A DNA stretch of 64,000 nucleotides from Rhodovulum sp. (GTDB lineage: Bacteria > Pseudomonadota > Alphaproteobacteria > Rhodobacterales > Rhodobacteraceae): the NCBI GenBank assembly GCA_020637615.1, contig JACKKC010000007.1, forward strand, positions 47,725-111,724, in the 5' to 3' direction. Below are positions 36,545-45,290 of this stretch, piece after piece. Below the pieces are notes generated by a model that had not been told where the DNA came from, made no database searches, and saw only the letters and a list, made by a program, of their open reading frames with translations. The translations under genes were made by a program, and so were the position numbers. Numbering within the stretch: the first letter of the stretch is position 1; each line of letters opens with the position of its first letter.

Positions 36545-37079
36545 CGGGCCAAGGATCGGAGGGAATCGCCGGCCCGAGGGTGTGCCGGAGAGCGTGCGCG
36601 CGCGCACATATCATAACTGTCTGAAATGGAAGGTGTATTTCCGGCGTTAACTTTTGGCCGTCTTCGGGCGGTGCCTTAAGGGCCGGGTCTTGCCCCTGAG
36701 ATCCGAGCCGGTGCCGCCTTCTCTTTGCGGATTTGGCAGGTGACAAATCCGCGCGCGCCTGCCTGCCGTCACGCCGAAGGCGTGCCTCCGGCACGACGGC
36801 AGACCCCATCCGACCGAGTTCAGGCGCGCTAACCGCTGCCACCCGCCCGGCGCGCTGCGCGCGCGGCCCCCAGGCGGGCGGCGCTCCACACCCGCCGGGT
36901 CGATGCCCTCATCTTGCGGCGGGGCGGTCGGAGAAGAGAGACCTTCAATTGCGATCACCCCGCCGCATTCGCCCAGACGAACGCGCCGCGCGCGAGGCAG
37001 CCTTCCTCGATCGCCACGCCCGATCGTTCCGGGGGATCCCGGCCCCTGGCGCAGCCGATCGATCTATCCTTATGTCGTA
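36545..37079. other. Intergenic region with repeat elements
   Basis: No gene is seen in these 535 bp between the convergent ppsA and patatin genes. AT-rich DNA lies at 36605-36655. A REP-like repeat is at 36726-36801. From 36840 to 36960 follows a tract that resembles the flank of the 45-kb repeat: a GC-rich inverted stretch, then GCCCTCATCTTGCGGCGG and a GGGGCGGTCG motif. Both ends of this tract look like pieces of one larger mosaic repeat. Confidence 0.65.
36726..36801 (+). repeat. Compound REP-like palindromic repeat, copy 2
   Basis: The stem GCGGATTT (36727-36734) with AAATCCGC (36745-36752) is followed by a GC-alternating spacer and the 38-bp double-hairpin core at 36764-36801. The order is the reverse complement of copy 1 at 6739-6813; the core differs by one base and the loop of the first stem by a few. 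Confidence 0.8.
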
Positions 37080-38147
37080 TCAGACGGTCGAGCCTTCGGA
37101 GGTGAACATGCCCCGGAGATCCACCGAGGATCGCCGGCCGATATGTCGCCGGTTGCGGGCGAGAAACCCGTCCATGGCCGCGCGTCCGGCATCCTTGAGT
37201 TGCAGCAGCAGCGCCCGGTTCGGCGTCATCTTCGAGGCGATGCCGAGCTGGGTCATCAGCGCGTCGTCGCTCACGGAATGGACGTGGTTCCGCTTCATCG
37301 CGCCCTCGGCGATGATCCCGCGTTCGATCAGCCGGTTGACGAAATCGATGTTGCGCAATTCGCGCAGCAGCGAAGCGTTGAAGCTGATCTCGTTGATGCG
37401 GTTCAGGATTTCCTGGGAACTGCGCGGCAGCTCCTCCCGGTGGATCGGGTTGATGTGCACGATGACGATGTCGGGGCATTTCGTGCGATAGAACAGCGGA
37501 TAGAGCGCGGGGTTGCCCATGTAGCCGCCGTCCCAATAGGCCTCGCGCCGCCCGGTCCGGTGATCGTCGATCTCGATGGCCTGGTAGAGCGTCGGCAGGC
37601 AGGCGGAGGCGAGGATCGCGTCGGTGGTGATCTCCTTGCCCTGGAACACCCGCGGCTTGCCGTTGCGCACGTTGGTCGCGGTCACGAAGAGCTTCGGCCC
37701 GCCGGTCGCGCAGACGTTCTCGTAATCGAGCAGGTCGTCGACGATGCTGCGCAGCGGGTGGTAGTTCACGGGATTGAACTGGTAGGGCGAGAGCACCCGG
37801 GTGATCGCTTCCGAGGCGAGGGCGGCGGGGCTGAGCTCGAGCGCCCGGGCGATGACTGAAGGCGCGGGCGCCACGGCACGCAGCCAGTCCATGATGGCGT
37901 CGGACATGAAGCCGTCGAGGCCAGCGATCCTCAGCCAGAAGCGTTCGAGCGCATCCCGCGCCCCGGCATTGCCGCCGGTCATCCAGCCGTGCTTCAGCGC
38001 GGCGGCGTTCATGGCGCCGGCCGAAGTGGCGCTGATCCCCTCGATCTCGATGTCCTCGTCCTCGAGCAGCCGGTCGAGCGCGCCCCAGGTGAAGGCCCCG
38101 TGGGCGCCGCCGCCCTGGAGCGCGAGATTGACGACCCGCCTGGTCAA
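37080..38147 (-). CDS. Patatin-like phospholipase family protein
   Basis: A 355-residue protein with the patatin catalytic parts: the oxyanion loop LQGGGAHGAFTWG (residues 8-20), the nucleophile turn SATSAGAMNA, and DGGYMGN with the catalytic Asp (about residue 208). The nucleophile elbow reads ATSAG where most members have GTSAG. It starts with TTG at 38147 inside the stop of the dehydrogenase gene (TTGA overlap); no ATG or GTG fits as well. The pairing with 3-hydroxybutyrate dehydrogenase is common in Rhodobacteraceae and suggests a lipid or polyhydroxybutyrate-related hydrolase; the substrate is unknown. Confidence 0.85.
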   Translation of the reverse strand: MTRRVVNLALQGGGAHGAFTWGALDRLLEDEDIEIEGISATSAGAMNAAALKHGWMTGGNAGARDALERFWLRIAGLDGFMSDAIMDWLRAVAPAPSVIARALELSPAALASEAITRVLSPYQFNPVNYHPLRSIVDDLLDYENVCATGGPKLFVTATNVRNGKPRVFQGKEITTDAILASACLPTLYQAIEIDDHRTGRREAYWDGGYMGNPALYPLFYRTKCPDIVIVHINPIHREELPRSSQEILNRINEISFNASLLRELRNIDFVNRLIERGIIAEGAMKRNHVHSVSDDALMTQLGIASKMTPNRALLLQLKDAGRAAMDGFLARNRRHIGRRSSVDLRGMFTSEGSTV

Positions 38148-38929
38148 AGCGCGGTCCAGCCGCCGTCGACGGAGAGCGTCGTGCCGGTGATCTGCTCGGC
38201 GGCGGCGGAGCAGAGGAAGGCGACGCAGCCGCCGATCTGGGCGGTGGTGGCGAATTGCTTGGAGGGCTGGCGCTCCAGGAGCACCTCGCGGATCACCGTC
38301 TCGCGGTCCATGCCGTATTTCTTCATCGTGTCGGGGATCTGCGCCTCGACCAGCGGCGTCAGCACGTATCCGGGGCAGATCGCGTTCGCGGTGATTGGCT
38401 CCTCGGCGGTCTCCAGTGCCGTGACCTTGGTGAGCCCCACGAGCCCGTGCTTGGCCGCGACATAGGCCGATTTGAACGGCGAGGCGGTGAGCCCGTGCGC
38501 GGAGGCGATGTTGACGATCCGGCCCCAGCCCTGGGCCCGCATCAGCGGCAGCGCCGCCGCCGTGGTGTGGAAGGCCGAGCTGAGGTTGATCGCGATGATG
38601 GCATTCCATTTCTCGACCGGGAATTCGTCGATCCCGGCGACAAACTGGATCCCGGCGTTGTTCACGAGGATGTCGAGCGATCCCATCGCCTCCCTGGCCT
38701 TCGCCACGAGGCTGCGGCAGGCGTCGCCGTTCGACATGTCCGCCGCGACATAGACCGCGCGCACCTTGTGCTCCTCGGCGATTCGCTCCGCGAGCGCGTG
38801 ATCCTCCGGATTGTCGGTGAACGAGTTCAGCACGATGTCGCTGCCAAGCCGGGCCAGTTCCTCGGCGATGCCGAGTCCGATCCCCGAGTTCGAGCCGGTG
38901 ATGACGGCCGTCTTGCCTGCCAGAGTCAT
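38144..38929 (-). CDS. bdhA: 3-hydroxybutyrate dehydrogenase
   Basis: A 261-residue short-chain dehydrogenase. TGSNSGIGLGIAEEL is the cofactor loop, LVNNAGIQFV the NNAG motif, YVAAKHGLVG the catalytic Tyr/Lys pair, and VDGGWTAL the C-terminus typical of BdhA. It oxidises 3-hydroxybutyrate to acetoacetate with NAD, a step in polyhydroxybutyrate use. It is the first gene of a two-gene unit with the patatin-like gene. The ATG at 38929 follows a plausible GA-rich site. Confidence 0.9.
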   Translation of the reverse strand: MTLAGKTAVITGSNSGIGLGIAEELARLGSDIVLNSFTDNPEDHALAERIAEEHKVRAVYVAADMSNGDACRSLVAKAREAMGSLDILVNNAGIQFVAGIDEFPVEKWNAIIAINLSSAFHTTAAALPLMRAQGWGRIVNIASAHGLTASPFKSAYVAAKHGLVGLTKVTALETAEEPITANAICPGYVLTPLVEAQIPDTMKKYGMDRETVIREVLLERQPSKQFATTAQIGGCVAFLCSAAAEQITGTTLSVDGGWTAL

Positions 38930-39125
38930 GGGTCCGACGCTCCTCTCAAATGAATTTCACGAGCCGGACTCTATATGTTGCGAGTGCGAATAGGAATGGC
39001 CGCCGCGAGGCCGGGCGCTGTCGGCCGGGGAGATCCCGTGCGCGACGGCGGCGGGGGCCCGCGCCGCGCGTGACCCGGCGCGCGGCGCCGCCGTCACCGG
39101 CCCGCAGAAGTGCCTCCGGATGCCC

Positions 39126-39155
39126 AAAAAAAAGACGCCCTCCGAGGAGGGCGTC
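39126..39155 (-). terminator. Strong Rho-independent terminator, minus strand
   Basis: A perfect 10-bp stem, GACGCCCTCC paired with GGAGGGCGTC, with a very tight loop, is followed on the minus strand by eight T's. It is the best-formed terminator in the window. No protein gene on the minus strand ends here. Confidence 0.85.
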
Positions 39156-39202
39156 AAGTCGTTGAGGCAGGTTTCATACAGGCAAGAAACCTATCGAGCA
39201 GT
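39126..39202 (-). ncRNA. Candidate small RNA, about 77 nt
   Basis: On the minus strand a promoter, a hairpin and a terminator follow within 110 bp with no gene between. The 5' hairpin has 7-bp arms (AGGTTTC/GAAACCT; plus coordinates 39186-39192 and 39169-39175) and a 10-base loop, TTGCCTGTAT. A short unpaired stretch follows, then a 10-bp terminator stem (39134-39143 with 39146-39155) and eight U's. A seven-codon frame (MKPASTT) is all the protein it could encode. I do not recognise the family. The start near 39202 is inferred from the -10 box. Confidence 0.65.
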
Positions 39203-39208
39203 GGAACC

Positions 39209-39237
39209 CTTATACGAAATCAATGGCCTATCGCCAA
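39209..39237 (-). promoter_or_regulatory. Promoter for the candidate small RNA
   Basis: Read on the minus strand, TTGGCG (39237-39232) and TATAAG (39214-39209) are 17 bases apart, close to the sigma-70 consensus. Transcription would start near 39202, just ahead of the first hairpin. Confidence 0.6.
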
Positions 39238-39316
39238 GACAAAAATTGGTGGTGCGGGGGCGGTGCGGGGCCGCTAGAGTGCCCGAAAGCCAATCAACCT
39301 CTGGGATGTGACGCAA

Positions 39317-41116
39317 ATGACACGCATCTTCGGGCGGGTCGTGGCGGGGTTTCTGGCGCTGGTGCTGGGAATGAACCTTGCCGCGGCGGAGCCCACTCAC
39401 GGCATAGCTATGTATGGCGATCCGTCGCTTCCACCGGATTTTGTGTCGCTTCCCTACGCGAATCCCGACGCGCCGAAGGGCGGGACGATCGTTTTCGGCG
39501 AGACCGGCGGATTTGACTCGCTTAATCCCTATATTCTGAAGGGCAGGGCGCCCTGGGGCATCCAGTCCCATGTTTTCGAGACGCTGATGGCGCGAAACTG
39601 GGACGAGCCCTTCTCGCTCTACGGGCTGCTCGCCGAATCGATCGAGACGGGTCCGGAGCGGGAATGGGTGGCCTTCACCCTGCGGCCGGAGGCGAAATTC
39701 TCCGACGGCAGCCCGGTGACGGTCGAGGACGTGATCTGGTCCATGGAGACGCTGGCCGAAGAAGGCCAGCCAAGATACCGCAATGCCTGGGAAAAGGTCC
39801 GCAGCATCGATCAGACCGGCGAGCGGTCCTTCCGGCTGGACTTCAGCGAGCCCGACAGCGAATTGCCGCTGATCATCGGTCTGCGGCCGATTCTCAAGAA
39901 GGCTGACTGGGAGGGCGTGGATTTCGCCCAGAGCAGCCTGCGCGTGCCCACCGGCTCCGGGCCCTACACGATCGGCGCCTTCGAGCCCGGCCGCTACATC
40001 CGCTTCGAGCGGAATCCCGAGTATTGGGGCCGCGACCTGCCGATCAACCGCGGGCTGAACAATTTCGACACGATCCGCTACGATTATTTCGTCGATTCCG
40101 GGGTGCTCTTCCAAGCCTTCACCGCCGGCGCGCTCTCCGTCTACCGCGAATCGAGCCCGGCGCGCTGGGCGAGCGAGTTCGGCTTTCCGGCGGTGACCTC
40201 GGGTGCCGTCGTCAAGGCCGAGATCCCGCATGGACGGCCCTCGGGGATGGAGGGATTCGTCTTCAACCTGCGCCGGCCGATCTTCCAGGACTGGCGGGTG
40301 CGCGACGCGCTGCTCCATGCCTTCAACTTCGAATTCGTCAACCAGACGCTGAACGGCGGCGCCTTCCCGCGCCGGGCGAGCTATTTCGCAAATTCGGCGC
40401 TGGCGATGGGCGAGGGGCCGGCGGAGGGGCGGGTGCGCGAGCTGCTCGAGCCCTTCGCGGACAGCCTGCTGCCCGATGCGCTCGAGGCCTATGCGCTTCC
40501 CGCCTCCGACGGCTCGCCGCGCAACCGCTCCAACATGCGCCGGGCGGCGCAGCTGCTGGCCGGGGCCGGCTGGACGGTGCAGGACGGGGTGCTGCGCGAC
40601 GCGTCCGGCGCGCCCTTCGCCTTCGACATCCTGCTGATGAACGGACAGGACGAGGCGGTGACCAATGTCTTCGTGGATGCGCTGCGCCAGCTCGGCATCC
40701 AGGTCGGCGTCCAGCTGGTCGACCAGGCCCAGTACAACGAGCGCCGCAACGACTACGACTACGACATGATCATCAACACCTGGAACATGTCGCTCTCGCC
40801 TGGCAACGAGCAGATGCTCTACTGGGGCAGCGCCGGCGTCACCGAGCCCGGCACCCGCAACTACATGGGGGTCGCGAGCCCGGCGGCGGAAGCGATGATC
40901 GCCCATATGCTCGAGACCCGCGACGAGGCGGAGTTCGTGGCCTCGGTCCGGGCGCTCGACCGGGTGCTGACGACCGGGCGCTACGTGATCCCCTTCGGCT
41001 TCCCGGACGTCAGTTACGTCGCCTACAAGGCAGACCTGCGCCATCCCGAGACGCTGCCGGTCTACGGCGACTGGATCGGCTGGCTGCCGGAGGTCTGGTG
41101 GCAGGAGCCGGGCTGA
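39317..41116 (+). CDS. Peptide-type ABC transporter substrate-binding protein, YejA-like
   Basis: About 599 residues, a family 5 solute-binding protein. A signal peptide (GFLALVLGMNLAAAEP) is followed by HGIAMYGDPSLPPDFVSLPY, typical of YejA-like proteins that bind microcin C or oligopeptides, and the substrate lobes GFDSLNPYILKG and LPYANPDAPKGGTI. It starts at ATG 39317; a GTG at 39308 adds three residues. The usual permease and ATPase partners are not adjacent: the next genes are sqdC and its operon on the other strand. It is probably an orphan component or one read from a separate unit. Confidence 0.85.
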   Translation: MTRIFGRVVAGFLALVLGMNLAAAEPTHGIAMYGDPSLPPDFVSLPYANPDAPKGGTIVFGETGGFDSLNPYILKGRAPWGIQSHVFETLMARNWDEPFSLYGLLAESIETGPEREWVAFTLRPEAKFSDGSPVTVEDVIWSMETLAEEGQPRYRNAWEKVRSIDQTGERSFRLDFSEPDSELPLIIGLRPILKKADWEGVDFAQSSLRVPTGSGPYTIGAFEPGRYIRFERNPEYWGRDLPINRGLNNFDTIRYDYFVDSGVLFQAFTAGALSVYRESSPARWASEFGFPAVTSGAVVKAEIPHGRPSGMEGFVFNLRRPIFQDWRVRDALLHAFNFEFVNQTLNGGAFPRRASYFANSALAMGEGPAEGRVRELLEPFADSLLPDALEAYALPASDGSPRNRSNMRRAAQLLAGAGWTVQDGVLRDASGAPFAFDILLMNGQDEAVTNVFVDALRQLGIQVGVQLVDQAQYNERRNDYDYDMIINTWNMSLSPGNEQMLYWGSAGVTEPGTRNYMGVASPAAEAMIAHMLETRDEAEFVASVRALDRVLTTGRYVIPFGFPDVSYVAYKADLRHPETLPVYGDWIGWLPEVWWQEPG

Positions 41117-41171
41117 GCGCCGGCGCGCGTCTTCCAACGGTTTGATATCGCCATGAATCGTCCGTGGGAGT

Positions 41172-41966
41172 TCATTTCCCGCCAAGGCTCTCGGCCAGGA
41201 AGGCTTCGAGCCGCGGGAGGCCGCCGGGGCGCCAGCCGAGGGCGCGCAGGCGGTCGGTGGCCATGAGGCCGGGCGGCGGGCCTTCGGCGCGCGGCGGCGG
41301 CGGGTGCGGGCAGCCGGTGAGGGCCTGGACGCGGGCGATGAGCTCGTGGCGGTCGAGCAGGATGTCGGAGGCGTTGAAGGCGCCGGTCTCGCGCCGGTCG
41401 AGCAGGAGCAGCACCGCGGCGGCGAGATCGGCGCCGTGGATCTCCGTGGCGATCCGCGGCGCGATGCTGTCGCCGCGGCGATAGGCGGCGAAGAGCGGCT
41501 GCCACTTGTCGCCGCCATAGACGCCGGTGGCGCGCAGGCTCGCCCCGCGGGGACCGAGGGCGCGCTCGGCCTCGAGCTTGACGCGGCCGTAGAGCGAATC
41601 GGGGGCAGGGGCATCGGTCTCGCGCAGGGTCTCGCCCCGGCGCTGGTCGCCATAGACCGCCCGGGACGAGACAAAGACGATGCGGGCGGGGCCGACCGCG
41701 TCGAAGAGCCGCAGGCTGCCGTCGAGGTTCAGCCGGCGGAAGCCCTCGGGGTCCTCGCCCTCGCCGCCGCGATAGGCGCCGGGGACATGCGCGAGCGCGA
41801 GATGGACGAGCGCATCGGCGGCAGCCAGGCGCGGGGCGGGGTCGGCGAGGGTCCAGGGCAGGTCGCCGGCGCGACCGAGCGTGGTGACGCGGTGGCCGGC
41901 GGCGGCGAGTGCCGGGACGACGAAGCGGCCGACCGTTCCGGTGGCGCCGGTAACGAGCACATGCAT
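41172..41966 (-). CDS. sqdC: Nucleoside-diphosphate-sugar epimerase-like protein, SqdC
   Basis: A 264-residue extended short-chain dehydrogenase. VTGATGTVGRFV is the nucleotide loop, SRAVYGD holds the active-site Ser, and SLYGRVKLEAE the Tyr/Lys pair. In Rhodobacter sphaeroides the sulfolipid operon is sqdBDC, and this gene occupies the sqdC position after sqdD and sqdB. SqdC is thought to improve sulfoquinovosyl diacylglycerol production, though its exact reaction is not settled. It overlaps sqdD by 1 bp, so it is the last gene of the operon. Confidence 0.82.
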   Translation of the reverse strand: MHVLVTGATGTVGRFVVPALAAAGHRVTTLGRAGDLPWTLADPAPRLAAADALVHLALAHVPGAYRGGEGEDPEGFRRLNLDGSLRLFDAVGPARIVFVSSRAVYGDQRRGETLRETDAPAPDSLYGRVKLEAERALGPRGASLRATGVYGGDKWQPLFAAYRRGDSIAPRIATEIHGADLAAAVLLLLDRRETGAFNASDILLDRHELIARVQALTGCPHPPPPRAEGPPPGLMATDRLRALGWRPGGLPRLEAFLAESLGGK

Positions 41967-42790
41967 CAGGGGTCGGGCAGCTCGGGCAGGGCCGCATCGT
42001 CATGGAAGGCGCGCCAGAGCGCGATCAGGGGCGCGAGCCGCCCGGCCTTCGGATTGGCCGGATCCCAGGGCTTCTCGTACTGGAAATGCAGGATGCGGAT
42101 CAGCCGCCAGTCCCAGAGCTCGGGGAGGTTCAGCCAGACATATTGCAGCAGGTTATCGTAGATCGGCAGGCCCTGCCATTCGGGGAAGAACGCCTCGAGG
42201 AAGGTCTGGTCGGTGCGTTTCCAGAAGGCGTCGGGCGCGTCGAGCCGGGCGAGCATGGCCGCAAAGGTAATCGGGGAGGGACGGGCCGCGAAGACGCCGG
42301 AATTGAGGCGGCGAAAGTCCGCGAGGCTCTCGTAGACATTCGGGGCGGCGGAGAATTCCGGATAGTCGAAGAGCCGGTCCACGGGGCGCAGCACGATGGC
42401 GTCGGCGTCGATGAAGACGGCGCGCTCGTAGGGCAGCTGCCAGAGCCGGAGCTTGACGAAATTGTCGAGCGGCGTGTGGAAGGCCGGCTTCCCGCCCTTG
42501 GTGAAGGGGTTGCGCCCGTGGATCTCGGAGCGCGCATGCGCCGCGTCGAAGGCCTCCGAGGTCGGCAGGAGGTCGCAGGCCGCGAGCCGCGCGCCCATGG
42601 CGGCGAGCCCGGCCAGCGCCTCGGACCCGACGCCCCCGGTATGGAGCACCACGATGTCGGCAGGCGTTCCCGTGCGCCGGAGCGAGCGGATCAGCGCCAC
42701 CGCCCCGGGAAGGTAGCCGGCATTGGTCACGAGCGTGACGAAGGCGCGGCTTCCGCCGGGCGGGCGGTCGAGAACCGGCGCGCCGGCCAT
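41966..42790 (-). CDS. sqdD: Glycosyltransferase, SqdD (sulfoquinovosyltransferase of the sqd operon)
   Basis: A 274-residue glycosyltransferase of the GT8 (glycogenin-like) type. FVTLVTNAGYLPGAVALIRSL is the donor-side N-terminal strand, and VFIDADAIVLRPVDRLF is the DxD metal site. NSGVFAARPS is the family turn. It transfers sulfoquinovose from UDP-sulfoquinovose to diacylglycerol or an intermediate, making the plant-type sulfolipid of the photosynthetic or marine membrane. It lies between sqdB and sqdC on the minus strand, with 12 bp to sqdB. Confidence 0.83.
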   Translation of the reverse strand: MAGAPVLDRPPGGSRAFVTLVTNAGYLPGAVALIRSLRRTGTPADIVVLHTGGVGSEALAGLAAMGARLAACDLLPTSEAFDAAHARSEIHGRNPFTKGGKPAFHTPLDNFVKLRLWQLPYERAVFIDADAIVLRPVDRLFDYPEFSAAPNVYESLADFRRLNSGVFAARPSPITFAAMLARLDAPDAFWKRTDQTFLEAFFPEWQGLPIYDNLLQYVWLNLPELWDWRLIRILHFQYEKPWDPANPKAGRLAPLIALWRAFHDDAALPELPDP

Positions 42791-42802
42791 GGTCGGCGCG
42801 CC

Positions 42803-44020
42803 TCAGGCCGATCGCAGCCCGCGGTGCTCGGGATCGTGCTCCACGAGGTTCGCGATCTCGCGGGTCCAGGCCGAGACCGAGGGGATGCGGCTGCGGTCGA
42901 CGCGATAGGAATACCGCCGGGCGACATCGACCACTTCCGCGAGAAGGCCCTCGCGCAGGGTGATGGGGTCGAGCCCGAGCGCGAGGAACTGGTCGTTGCG
43001 CACCACCAGCTCGTTCTCGGCGGCTTCCTTGCGCGGGTTGGGCAGCCAGGCGATATGCGCCCCGGTCATCTCCGCGACCAGCTCGGCGAGGTCGCGCACC
43101 CGGTGGGTCTCGGTCATCTGGTTGAAGATCCTGACGCGGTCACCGCGTTTCGGCGCGTCCTTCAACGCCAGCTCGATGCAGCGCACCGAATCCTGGATGT
43201 GGATGAAGGCGCGCGTCTGGCCGCCGGTGCCATGCACGGTCAGCGGGTAGCCGATGGCGGCCTGGATGAGAAACCGGTTGAGGACCGTCCCGTAATCCCC
43301 GTCGTAGTCGAAGCGATTTATCAGCTGCACATGCCGGCGGGTCTGCTCGGTATGGGTGCCCCAGACGATGCCCTGGTGCAGGTCGGTGATCCTCAGCCCG
43401 TCGTTCTGGGCGTAGAACTGGAACAGGATCTGATCGAGGCTCTTGGTCATGTGGTAGATCGAGCCCGGCCGCGTCGGGTAGAGGATCTCCTGGCGCACGG
43501 TCTCGCCGCCGAGCGTCTCGATGCCGACCGGCAGGTATCCCTCGGGGATCGCCGCGCCGATGGTCGAATAGCCGTAGACCCCCATGGTGCCCAGATGCAC
43601 CAGATGCGCGTCGAGCTCGACCTCGACCAGCGCGTTCAAGAGGTTGTGGGTGGCGTTGACGTTGTTGTTGACCGTGTAGCGCTTGTGGCGGTCGGATTTC
43701 ATCGAATAGGGCGCGGCACGCTGCTCGGCGAAATGGATGATCGCCTCGGGGCGGTGCTCGCCCAGCCAGGCCTTCAGGATCTCGTAGTCGCGGGCGAGGT
43801 CGATCAGGTGGAAGCGGATGCGCCGCCCGGTCTCGGCGTGCCAGATCCGGGTGCGCTCCTGGATCGAATCCATCGGCGTCAGCGACTGGACGCCCAGCTC
43901 GGTGTCGATCCAGCGCCGGCTGAGGTTGTCGAGGATATGGATCTCGTGGCCGAGGTCGCTGAGGTGCAGCGCCGTGGGCCAGCCGACGAATCCGTCGCCG
44001 CCGAGGATTGCGATCTTCAT
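42803..44020 (-). CDS. sqdB: UDP-sulfoquinovose synthase SqdB
   Basis: A 405-residue extended short-chain dehydrogenase, the length of SQD1/SqdB. GGDGFVGWPTAL is the NAD loop; YHMTKSLDQILFQFYAQ carries the catalytic Tyr and Lys; the Thr-Met-Gly stretch LGTMGVYGY sits near the active site. It joins sulfite to UDP-glucose to give UDP-sulfoquinovose. It heads the sqdB-sqdD-sqdC operon. A 102-bp gap separates it from the DUF502 gene upstream on the same strand, which may be read with it. Confidence 0.94.
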   Translation of the reverse strand: MKIAILGGDGFVGWPTALHLSDLGHEIHILDNLSRRWIDTELGVQSLTPMDSIQERTRIWHAETGRRIRFHLIDLARDYEILKAWLGEHRPEAIIHFAEQRAAPYSMKSDRHKRYTVNNNVNATHNLLNALVEVELDAHLVHLGTMGVYGYSTIGAAIPEGYLPVGIETLGGETVRQEILYPTRPGSIYHMTKSLDQILFQFYAQNDGLRITDLHQGIVWGTHTEQTRRHVQLINRFDYDGDYGTVLNRFLIQAAIGYPLTVHGTGGQTRAFIHIQDSVRCIELALKDAPKRGDRVRIFNQMTETHRVRDLAELVAEMTGAHIAWLPNPRKEAAENELVVRNDQFLALGLDPITLREGLLAEVVDVARRYSYRVDRSRIPSVSAWTREIANLVEHDPEHRGLRSA

Positions 44021-44122
44021 GGCGTCACTCCGATCCCGATGCCTTCGCCGAGACTTAGCGGCCTTCTGCGACAGTTTATCGACAGCGGCGGGCGGAATCC
44101 ATGCGCGCCGCGCCCTGCGCGG

Positions 44123-44830
44123 TCAGGCGCCGGCCTTGGCGACCTTCGGCGGCGCCGTGCCCGCGGCCTGGGGGCGCTCGGGGGGCGAGACCAGCCCCGC
44201 CGAGATCACCAGCTTGGCCGCTTCCTCGATGGTCATGTCGAGCGGGACGATGTCGCGGCGCGGCACCAGCAGCAGGAAGCCGGAGGTCGGGTTCGGCGTC
44301 GTGGGCAGGAAGACGCTGATCAGGTCCGGCTCGCCGGTCTTGACCGGGATCTCGCCCCGGGTCTCGGTCGAGACGAAGGCGATGGCCCAGAGACCTTTTC
44401 GCGGATATTCGATGAGGCAGGCCTGCTGGAACGAGGTGTTGGTCTGGCTGAAGATCGTCTCGGCGATCTGCTTCAGCCCGTTGTAGATCGAGCGCACGAT
44501 GGGCATGCGCTCGACGATGCGCTCGCCGAAATGCAGCACCTGGCGGCCGATGATGCCCTTGGCCAGCGCCCCGACGAGGGTGGTGAAGACGAGGAAGACG
44601 ATCAGGCCGAGGCCGAAGATGTTGCGCCCGAAGACGTTCTCGGGATTGTACCCGGCCGGGATCAGCGGCACGACCTTGTCGTCGATGAAGCCGATCGTCG
44701 CCCAGACGAGGTAGATCGTCAGAAACATCGGGAGCACGACGACGAGCCCGGTCAGGAAATCCCCGCGCAGCCGCTGGATCAGCGTCGGCCTTGGGGGGCG
44801 CGGTACACGCCGGATCGGACGCTTGGCCAT
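44123..44830 (-). CDS. DUF502 family membrane protein
   Basis: A 235-residue inner-membrane protein of DUF502. Two helices are clear: about residues 25-47 (LTGLVVVLPMFLTIYLVW) and about 72-95 (GLGLIVFLVFTTLVGAL). The remainder is soluble, with the conserved IPIVRSIYNGLKQ-like block, here MPIVRSIYNGLKQIAETI. The C-terminus is Ala/Pro-rich. Function is unknown; plant relatives (COV) affect membrane trafficking. An ATG at 44830 is used. It is upstream of the sqd operon on the same strand. Confidence 0.88.
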   Translation of the reverse strand: MAKRPIRRVPRPPRPTLIQRLRGDFLTGLVVVLPMFLTIYLVWATIGFIDDKVVPLIPAGYNPENVFGRNIFGLGLIVFLVFTTLVGALAKGIIGRQVLHFGERIVERMPIVRSIYNGLKQIAETIFSQTNTSFQQACLIEYPRKGLWAIAFVSTETRGEIPVKTGEPDLISVFLPTTPNPTSGFLLLVPRRDIVPLDMTIEEAAKLVISAGLVSPPERPQAAGTAPPKVAKAGA

Positions 44831-44943
44831 GGATTCCTTCCTGAAGCCCGGATTTATCTAGAGATACCGGCGGCAGCGCACAAGCGGCGCGATCCGGTGC
44901 CGGGAATCCAGGGGCATCGGGCGGTTCCCTCACGGGGCGCGCT

Positions 44944-45071
44944 CAGCGTCACCACCCCGCCCGGCGGGCACCGCCGGGCTGCGCCCGCCCCGCCCCGTCA
45001 CGCCGAAGGCGTGCCTTTTGGCACGACGCGGGCGCTTCGCTTCCGGCCGGGCCGGGCGCTGCCCTCGTCTT
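44944..45071 (+). repeat. Mosaic REP-like repeat, copy 3 (rpsB leader)
   Basis: The 128-bp tract upstream of rpsB aligns almost base for base with 47166-47290. In order it has a GCCCGGCGGGC-type hairpin, CGCCCGCCCC, the double-hairpin core centred on 45010 (CACGCC-gaa-GGCGTG), a GCGGGCGCTTCGC arm, and a GGGCCGGGCGCTGCCCTCG tail. The core is shared with 6.7 and 36.7 kb. From the tail on, the next 60 bp resemble the 36.9-kb tract. No gene lies in 44831-45290. Confidence 0.75.
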
Positions 45072-45290
45072 GTAGCGGGGCGGTCGAAAGAGGAAAGGAC
45101 GAGCGCCGGATTCGATCGCCCCGCCGGACCGGACGCCGGGGCTTGCCAAGGCCGGGCATTCCGTCTAACAGCCCAGCGATCAATCCGCAGGCGGGGACGC
45201 GGTTGCCGGGGGAGACATCCCCGGCAGTCCACCGGTTGGGCCGAAGGGCTCTTCCCCCGCCGAGGCGAAACCGGAAAGGAAACGACGACC

